From Xiphias gladius (taxonomy: Eukaryota > Chordata > Actinopteri > Istiophoriformes > Xiphiidae): a stretch of DNA of 64,000 bases. The stretch is taken from positions 13,729,501 to 13,793,500 of the forward strand of contig NC_053419.1 in NCBI RefSeq assembly GCF_016859285.1. Reading direction: 5' to 3'. The translations under genes were made by a program, and so were the position numbers. Shown in pieces: positions 56,581 through 64,000 of this stretch; positions within the stretch are counted from its first letter, which is position 1, and every line of letters starts with the position of its first letter. The notes beneath the pieces were generated by a model. It had not been told where the DNA came from and searched no databases. It saw nothing but the letters and a program-made list of their open reading frames with translations.

Positions 56581-59500
56581 TTATTTTGCATTGGCATATG
56601 AGTTGTAGGAAGGGGCGGAGGAGGTGGAGGAGGAAGTTAAACGAGATAGGGTGGATGTAGAGGAAGGGAGAGTTTGCATCTGTCTGTCAGGAGGACAGTA
56701 TGCCGGAGAGGAAGACCTGCCTTTGCTTTGCAGGCTGCTGCTGCTGCTGCTCTGCAGAGGAGAGCTGGAGGTTTTCGGGCCTCGAGTCAGAGACGATGTG
56801 GAGGAGCTGGAGAGTGGTGAGGTCCTCATGCCATAACCAAGAATACCTGTGCTCATCAGAAACTCCCTGGAGCCATAGGCGGGAGGAGTTGGTCCACGGG
56901 AGCCTAGAGATCGGATGTTGTCTGGTGGTAGACTCCGCCTGCTGGGGATGTCATAGATCCCCATGTCTGGGCCATAAAGCACCTGGGATCTGGCTTGGAG
57001 ACGCAGCATCCTCTCCCTCTCCTCCATCTCCCGTCTCTCGTGGATAGATGCCATGATGGTTTTTGAAAAGTTATCATAGCGCGCAGCAGCAGACTTCTGA
57101 GGTGTCAAGGCCTGTGGACCGAGATCTCGAAGACTGTCTCGAAGACTTTGAGAGGTCATATCTCGCATGGCCAGACCTGGAGGGGGAATGTCTCGTGATG
57201 TTACGCTTTGGGATGCAAGGTCTTTTGGCATCAGCCCTTGAAAAGCAGGAGATGGGTCTCTTTGAATGAAACCTTGGAAGGAGGGCGAGGGATCCCTTGA
57301 GTTGAGACCCTGCAAAGAAGGTGAGGGGTCCCGATGCTGAGGAGACTGTCTAGTGACTCCCATAAACACGGGACTGTAGGCGTGAGGAGGTGGCCGCTGC
57401 ACTACAGTCCCATCTGTGCCCAGGGCCATAAAGTGAGGGTGGTAGCTGACTGCAGGAACCCCTCTCTGAGCCAGGAACTGAGGGTCTGCAGGGTTGATGA
57501 GGTTATCATAAGAGAGGCTGCTGCTGCTGCTGCTGCTGTGGTTGGCCAGCAGGCTGGAGGAGGAGATGATGCCCAGTGGAGGATTGGATCCCAAACCGTC
57601 AGCATGCATGGCAGGTAACTGGGATTTGCCACCATGCCGGTTACTGTGTTTGAGGGTGAGGGAGCGGGAGTTGAGCGTCAGAGAGTTGAGCTGCAGCGAG
57701 CTGGATGTGGTGTTCGTCTGCAGGGGAGGCAGGACAGGTAAGCCCGTCTGCTGGCTGCCTCTCGCAGGGCTTTCTTTGGACTCAGAGCGAAGGTCCGGAC
57801 TTTTGTTGTTCCCTTGCTGCTCTGAAGTCTTCAGCAACTACACAACACAATAGAAGGCAGACACCAATGTCTTTCAGACATGGATCAAAACAAAGAACTG
57901 GATATTAAAGATCACACTCCTACAATCCAATAAATCGATATCAGACTACTAAGCACCTGCTCTGGTGGAATGGGTGACGATCCTCTGGATATGGCCTCCA
58001 GGACTGGCCGTAGCTGTGGCACAGTGGGAATGGATACAGGAATGATGGATTTGGTATGATGTCCCATCTCTGAAAAAGAAGTCACCTTGGGATTAATTAT
58101 AGGCAACAGCAAATTTAGCAAAAACCCACAAATACAGTCCAGCAATGACACCATGAAGGAGTATTTTAAAGGATATGGATGGCAATAATCTATATTTTTC
58201 TTATTGTCAACAAATCCCGGGAAAAGACCTTTACAAGTTCTATAGCTAATGGCGCCCAGCCCCAAGCTCATTGGTCCCTACTGAAATCTTTAAATCTCTA
58301 AAAAATGGATCACATATATATACTTGACATCTTTTAAAAAGCCGACATCATTTATTAAAACAGCAGGACATTGTAGTTTTTAGCAAACATTACTCATACA
58401 GGCATAAATGGCGCATTTGTTTGGGACTACTTTCAGTCGTGGATTAGTACAGTCTTGGTGCACTAGCCAGTGTTAACAGCACAGTGTGTGTGTGTGGGGT
58501 TGAATCAAAGGAACCCACGGTGCCCTTATTCATTGCAGTGAACACACAGATGATGCAAAGACAATACTTGCTAGCAGAATCAGTACATTGTTGGTTTTTG
58601 TTGACTGTAATAAAAATACAGAAACTTACCAGACTTATCCTTTAATTGACTCTACAGACATATATGTAGACTTAGACCTCAATGTAATGGGTATCTTTGT
58701 CACTCTACAAATATATGCTGTGAGAATATTGCTGCAGTGCTGTGTCTGGTTATCACAGTATATATTTGTCATTCTACAGTACCATCCATTGCAGCTAGAT
58801 GGCTTTTCAGCAGGCCATGGTCTGGTTTTGGTGGCAGCGCTGGTGGAGTTTTCACTTGCTTGATGTCTGACATCTCGACAGCTGCGGCTGAGGCTTGCTG
58901 GCAGGACACAAGAGGCAGGGAAACATGAGAGATCTAATAAATGATCTTGACAAACAAGCTCACCGTCCTTAGATGACATGTAAGAAAATATTTAACTGTT
59001 CGCGCATACGTTATTTTGGAGATTCTGACTCTGTATCCCGTTGTCCCTGACTTTCACTGGCATCTGCCTGTCGATATCTGGTCTCAGGAACGGAGGCTGA
59101 ACATGGATGACTGTTTTCTTACAGGGCCTTGCTGTGTACCTGGTGTCACAGGACAGACACAGACAGCAAAGAGTCGGCGGATGTGCTATATGGCTTCCTA
59201 AAACGCTGAAGATAATTTAGAAAAGAAATGGCTCTCACTTTGGAGAGACAGGACTGCAAACCAGATACTCCAGATTGTTACAACAACCTCGTGTAAAAGG
59301 ATTTACTCCACCTTGAAACTTCCCAGTTACCTGTGGGATCATTAAAAGATAAAAATGCACCTGTTAATGTTATTACTGTCCTTGTATATACATCATGTTT
59401 TAGAGATATTTTCACTTATATTAGATAAATGCATCAGAATAACACCATTGTAAAGTTCTAAAGATAGACTTTATTGATGTAATTCACAATTTTAATGAGA

Positions 59501-60856
59501 GTAGCTTCACTGCTCCTGACAGTAGTTTTATATTTTGAAAATAAAACTGACTTGTTCGTTTGTGGTGCGCCCTCTGGACACCAGGTACAGGTGGAATCCA
59601 GTGAGACCCAGGACAGGGATAAGAAACAGGCCTGATATACTGATCACTACCAAACTGGAAATACAGATCAGGAAAACTGCTTTGTATTAGTCTCAATTAA
59701 CATATATTTACCCATATAAGGAACAGATAGACGCACACACACACAGTGTATATAAGGATACGTGACAGTGCAATGCAGCTTCCACAATTGGTCCATGTGG
59801 TGCAGGACGTATATGAGGCCAAAGGTGAAGACACCGATCATGTGAACTGTCAGTGACAACAGAAACAGGAAGAAGTAGCGGTAGTTGCGCCTTCCGATGC
59901 AGTTGTTCACCCAGGGACAGTGATGGTCAAAGTCCTGGAAGGAGATTGTGGAAAAAGCAAAATCTAATTAACCAGAGCCAGAAAAAACATATATCACTCG
60001 GTGTATATGAAAGATTTTGCACCACAGATTCACAGATTGGTGGCTCCGTAACTTGTAGAATATCCACTGTGCTTTCTAAATACACTTCTTTTAATATAGG
60101 TTGTCTGAACTGTTTTTCAAATTGCATTTCTACAGAGACTACAAAGGATCTGAGAAAAGGATTAACCTGATTAATGAGAACTCTCTCTCCCCCTCCATCG
60201 CACTCCGTCCATCATTCACTGCAGAAATCCCCCTTTATTGACTTTGCCCACACACACTGCTACACTCGCTCATAAACACTATTCATTTTTCTCCCTGATC
60301 TGTCCAAGCATGGCTTATATTTTCTCACTCTACCACTCATTTCCCCCATTTAAATCCCCTATGTTTGTCTTCAGTCTCCCCTGCACCTACTATTGCTTAT
60401 ATACTATCAGTGGTATATAGTATGTATATATACAGTATATAATATCCTTGCTTGTTTAAATCTTTCTACAGACTAACCTCCACACAGTGATCACAGACGC
60501 TGCAGTGCGAGCAACGCGGAGGTCTGTAGAAATGACACGAGGCGCACCACTTCATGCGCACCTGGACGCCCTTCACATCCACGTTCTTGTACAATGGAGC
60601 GCGGAACTCATCCTCCTTGTCCTCATCCTCATTAGCTGGAAAAAAGAGTTTGTGAAATTGCAAAATTACACTGCCACCTACAAAAAAACCCTCATCTCTC
60701 CTACTATAAGCATAATGTCCCTTTGATTACTAACCCATTGGGAGAACACCAGCATCCATAAAGGTTGCCAAGGTGAAGTTGGCCAGCACAAAAAGGAAGA
60801 GGATGGCACAGCATGGTGGCACAGCAGGGCAGATGGTCACAGCCAGCCACGGGCAT
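56581..60856 (-). CDS. zdhhc8: DHHC palmitoyltransferase ZDHHC8 (first exon not in window)
   Basis: Membrane S-acyltransferase that attaches palmitate to cysteines of target proteins. Minus-strand exons: 60856-60735, 60635-60478, 59934-59762, 59654-59552, 59330-59239, 59139-59010, 58897-58783, 58069-57957, 57837-56581; 2263 nt visible, all joins in frame, ending TAA. In order: transmembrane segment ([16 protein letters not shown]); juxtamembrane [19 protein letters not shown]; Cys-rich domain with [18 protein letters not shown] and catalytic [12 protein letters not shown]; two more membrane segments; then TTNEQVTGKF. A long Ser/Pro-rich cytosolic tail contains PPALPPKP and [17 protein letters not shown] favours ZDHHC8 over ZDHHC5 (KTVEI), as does the neighbour arvcf. 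Oddities are DAG in place of the usual DPG after the second membrane segment, a triple 12-residue repeat, and an ending SYANAK without the family PDZ ligand YEISV. The start exon (about 35 residues) was not found within the 3.1 kb upstream. Confidence 0.92.
57226..57333 (-). repeat. zdhhc8: Three 36-nt coding repeats in zdhhc8
   Basis: Three consecutive 12-residue units in the cytosolic tail: [24 protein letters not shown] and [13 protein letters not shown] fourth degenerate start (KDLAS) follows. The units are diverged at the DNA level, so the expansion is not recent. Confidence 0.85.
57517..57538. repeat. zdhhc8: Trinucleotide repeat coding for serine
   Basis: GCT repeats on the plus strand, read as AGC serine codons in zdhhc8 ([13 protein letters not shown] region). 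Confidence 0.85.
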
Positions 60857-62274
60857 CTGATCATACACACACAGCAGAAAAGAAAAAAAAAAAAGGAAAG
60901 ATGTTCATGCACTTGTCACTGAGCGTTCATTCGAAGCAGGATTCAGGATGTAAATCAAGGGTTTGACGGTGTTTCTGAGCCTAGCGCGTATTCATCCCTT
61001 AGAGGTTAATGTTAACACAAATCAGTGCTACCAAAAGATTTTTAAGGGATAATCTTCATCCCATTTATTCTTATGGGAGCAGTGGGTCCCACAAGTAATT
61101 GTTTACAGTGATAAAGATAAGCATGTATTAGCATGTGTTCACCCGTGCCCACATCCAGGGATTAAATGACTGGGTCTCTCCAGGCAGAATGGTTCTGCAC
61201 CATGCAGCAGTGGCAAGACAGTCACTGTACCTGTGTCACACAGTGAAGCAGGTCTCGATACCTGAAGGCAGGCAACTAATGATGATGAACCATTCGATGA
61301 ACCATTTAGTCAGAAAATCATGAAAGATATCCCTCACGTGTTCCCTGAGCCCAATATGACGTCCTGTCAGGCTGTCACATTACTGTTGCGTTGTGAAAAC
61401 CTAAAAGCCTTTGGAAGGCTGATTACGTTTATTACGTTACTGATACGGTTTTTTTTTGAGGCCAACACTTTTTTTAGATATATCCGAACTGTAAAAATCC
61501 AATAATAATATATCGGCCGATGGCGCTTTTTTTTTTTTAACATGAACAAATAATATTAACTCTCTTGATACAGATCCTTAGACTTCTGTTTTTTAAAGAA
61601 CTGTGATCAACATTATGAATGGGACATTTTAAAGTTTAAAAAAAACAAAAAACAAAGAAACTTATCATAGCTCTCTGGTTTGCAAATTATGTAATGGTGA
61701 CACTGTCCCAGAATTACCTCAGACCTCGTCTGGCATTTCTGTACTGCAACTTCTTGTCACTTATCAGCCGACTTATACACGTCCGACATGATATATCTTT
61801 AACAAACTAATATCTGCCAATATATCAGCCTGGTCGATTTATCGTTCTTGCTCTGATTACATTGGCACAGAGGCCAGGTCAGGTCAGGTTCATGCTGAAC
61901 CAAAAAAAATCATGTGCGATAATACTAACCAGTTTGAATGAAGTCTGCACATGACCATGATAAGCAGTCAAATAGCCATAATACAGCTGTCCAGTTAAAG
62001 CAAATGATACATGAATGAATGCACAAAAAGTCCAAGGAAAGACGTTGCAAGAAATTCAAATCAGTGGAGCTGGTAAATTCGATCTTTCAATATTTTTAAT
62101 CATATAAATTCATTTTTTAAAATGCTGTAAACTTTAAGTGCTTCTCAAAAACTAATTTGAATCTTTTTCTTAAATCACGGTATTGATCTTTGTGTCCTGT
62201 CTAGATTTTAGCCAGTAATCTTTCTTTGTGCCCTAGAATCTTAGGGAACTATCACTTATCTCTTCCAGCGACTC

Positions 62275-62275
62275 A

Positions 62276-62306
<31 letters not shown>

Positions 62307-62327
62307 TGTGTGTGTGTGCGTGTGCAT

Positions 62328-62388
<61 letters not shown>
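62275..62388. repeat. TG microsatellite
   Basis: Long (TG)n with a few interruptions, in the presumed first intron of zdhhc8. Confidence 0.95.
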
Positions 62389-62390
<2 letters not shown>

Positions 62391-63292
62391 CGTGCTGAAC
62401 TATACTGAATGTGAGTATGATTATATCTCTACTGTGTGAGATTAGAGGGAGAGGCACTGTAATCAGGTTACAGTGGTAGACCGAGAGGAAAAGATTCACT
62501 GGATTAGATTAACAGTGTTTTAAACATCACGTTTAACCTACATATACACTGTATGGGAATTTTATATTTGAATAATCGATTGTTACAATTTTTGGTATGG
62601 TATCAATATAGGTAGAGATGAATGTGTGAATGTTATAGGACTGTTGAATGGAAACACTGTGACAGGACCAGGAAAATGTGTAAAACTGGTTCCTTTTTTC
62701 CGTACAAATTTTTTTTCAGACATGAGCGCGTAAAACATAAAGACATGTATGTGATTAAACACAACGTTTGATCAAAAGTGAAAAACACAAACAAAATTAA
62801 CATTCATATGCTACGGTTATGCACTTCATCCCACCAGTGCAGCTTCAATCCCCAAACCTCCCAGCTGGTTTTAGGCTGTGGGGGAGGGGTCGCCTCCCAA
62901 CAAGAGGAATTCTTGCTTTTGCCGTGCCATCTGCAAACCCAGTAATCCCTGGATTATGAAGTCTGGATTACAGACCATTTCTGCCAGTCCAGTGCATCGT
63001 GGCTTCCTCACATTAGATGCTAAACACACAAGAGTGTGCAGTCAAAGCTCACCATATATCACAGCACACTACTATATACCGTATACCATGAGATAAATCC
63101 AGATGCTTCACTACTGGTAGTCAACAACTGCAGAAGACCGTAACAGATGACGCCACAACATTCACAGCCTTTGTTCAGTAGGTGAGGAAATATTGGAAAG
63201 AGGACAATAATTTTCTTTGTAGATTTCTACAAATTTAGCATAATGAAATTATAGGAACCTTAAGAACCAGTGAATGTGTGACAAAAAGACCC

Positions 63293-63293
63293 C

Positions 63294-63337
<44 letters not shown>
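63293..63337. repeat. CA microsatellite
   Basis: (CA)n preceded by a short C run, in the presumed first intron of zdhhc8. Confidence 0.95.
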
Positions 63338-63338
<1 letters not shown>

Positions 63339-64000
63339 CCTCAGGCTGCTATTCAGGATTTATGTCCAAGTTTTTCTCTAAATATGGTCATGTTTGACAT
63401 GTGCTTACACTGTCACAGCTCATCAGTTACATTAAGCTGGGTAACTGGAGCTGCTGGTTAGTTAAAACACTCCTCCCATCAAAGTCTGCTCAAGTAAACC
63501 CCACTAAACTGGACTGAACTAAATAAAACCATTTTCATCATTAATTCTAATTTACTGTAAAAATTAATAGATAGATAGATAGACAGATAGACAGATAGAG
63601 ACACTACAGATGAAACAGAGCTGAACCGGGGGCCTATAACACTGCACCTTACTGACTTCTTCGGGACAAGACTACATAGTGGAGACCTCTGCGTGGACGG
63701 TGAGTCCACATCTGTCTGTCACATCTGTCTGTCTCTCCCTGTGGACCATCTGGACCGCAGGGAGAGGACAGTTCATTACACGGCAGCGTGGCAAGACAAG
63801 CCCCCACCTAATGAAACAGCCCTGGCAGAGCTGTATTAAATCACACAGAACAGTAAGCGGCTCTGCAATCTGGACACTGCCCACGTCCCCGCAGTGGGTC
63901 AGTGGCACAGCAGACATCGCACAGTCAGTCATGCGGCAAGTTCACTACAGTATGGCAGCCAGGGTCCCTTTGTCAAATATTGTCACGGTTACACAAGTGA

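Larger units (their letters stand above)
60857..64000 (-). other. zdhhc8: zdhhc8 upstream intron, start exon not seen
   Basis: About 3.1 kb upstream of the first visible zdhhc8 exon. I found no exon matching the conserved start of ZDHHC5/8, so the intron probably continues beyond the window. It contains two dinucleotide repeats and an ATAG/ACAG tetranucleotide run near 63,566-63,600. Confidence 0.5.

Noticed and set aside
56581-60856. zdhhc5 as the identity of the palmitoyltransferase
   Set aside because: Some tail residues (PPFLRP, DNGIQ) resemble ZDHHC5, but KNVDVKG and the arvcf neighbour favour ZDHHC8.
62878-63932. First coding exon of zdhhc8 near the right edge
   Set aside because: None of the frames shows the conserved membrane segment (TLFFVFTC-like) with a donor, so the exon is taken to lie beyond base 64,000.

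Overview
The window is vertebrate nuclear DNA from a ray-finned, almost certainly teleost, fish. The genes have many small GT-AG exons in AT-rich introns. There are long CA/TG microsatellites, fish-type foldback elements, a decayed Tc1/mariner copy and LINE-tail sequence. The encoded proteins are close to vertebrate RFX3, SMAD4, BMP10, ARVCF and ZDHHC8. Nothing prokaryotic is present. No tRNA, rRNA, CRISPR array or intact mobile element was seen.

Layout, left to right. (1) 89-8275, plus strand: 3' part of rfx3 (15 coding exons, 5' end outside the window), then a 3'UTR of about 4.8 kb ending near 13,050. (2) 15,280-20,071, minus strand: complete smad4 (10 coding exons, 503 aa), with a 3'UTR ending near 13,100, so rfx3 and smad4 meet tail to tail. 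A 5'UTR exon and promoter-like region lie at 21,091 to about 21,480. (3) 26,095-27,939, minus strand: complete two-exon bmp10 (464 aa). (4) 30,827-47,017, minus strand: arvcf, a delta-catenin/p120-family armadillo gene. Sixteen coding exons reconstruct one open frame of 898 codons, including an 18-nt microexon and the C-terminal DSWV PDZ ligand. (5) 56,581-60,856, minus strand: zdhhc8, a DHHC palmitoyltransferase. Nine exons are visible and the first coding exon was not found, so it probably lies beyond the window. About 9 kb of repeat-containing intergenic DNA separates arvcf from zdhhc8.

Functional themes. A TGF-beta-superfamily ligand (bmp10) lies next to the common Smad effector (smad4), on the same strand. 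A palmitoyltransferase (zdhhc8) lies next to a delta-catenin-family gene (arvcf). The second pairing mirrors ZDHHC8/ARVCF in human 22q11 and ZDHHC5/CTNND1 in human 11q12, so it is an ancient paralogous neighbourhood. Exon chains were read by hand from splice signals and protein similarity. Summed coding lengths are multiples of three for rfx3, smad4, bmp10 and arvcf, and all zdhhc8 exon joins keep frame.

I did not find a clearly undescribed biological system. The most interesting points are gene-structure oddities: a shortened smad4 linker, zdhhc8 with a DAG in place of DPG and no PDZ-ligand tail, an arvcf model without the N-terminal coiled coil, and a LINE tail abutting an arvcf splice donor.
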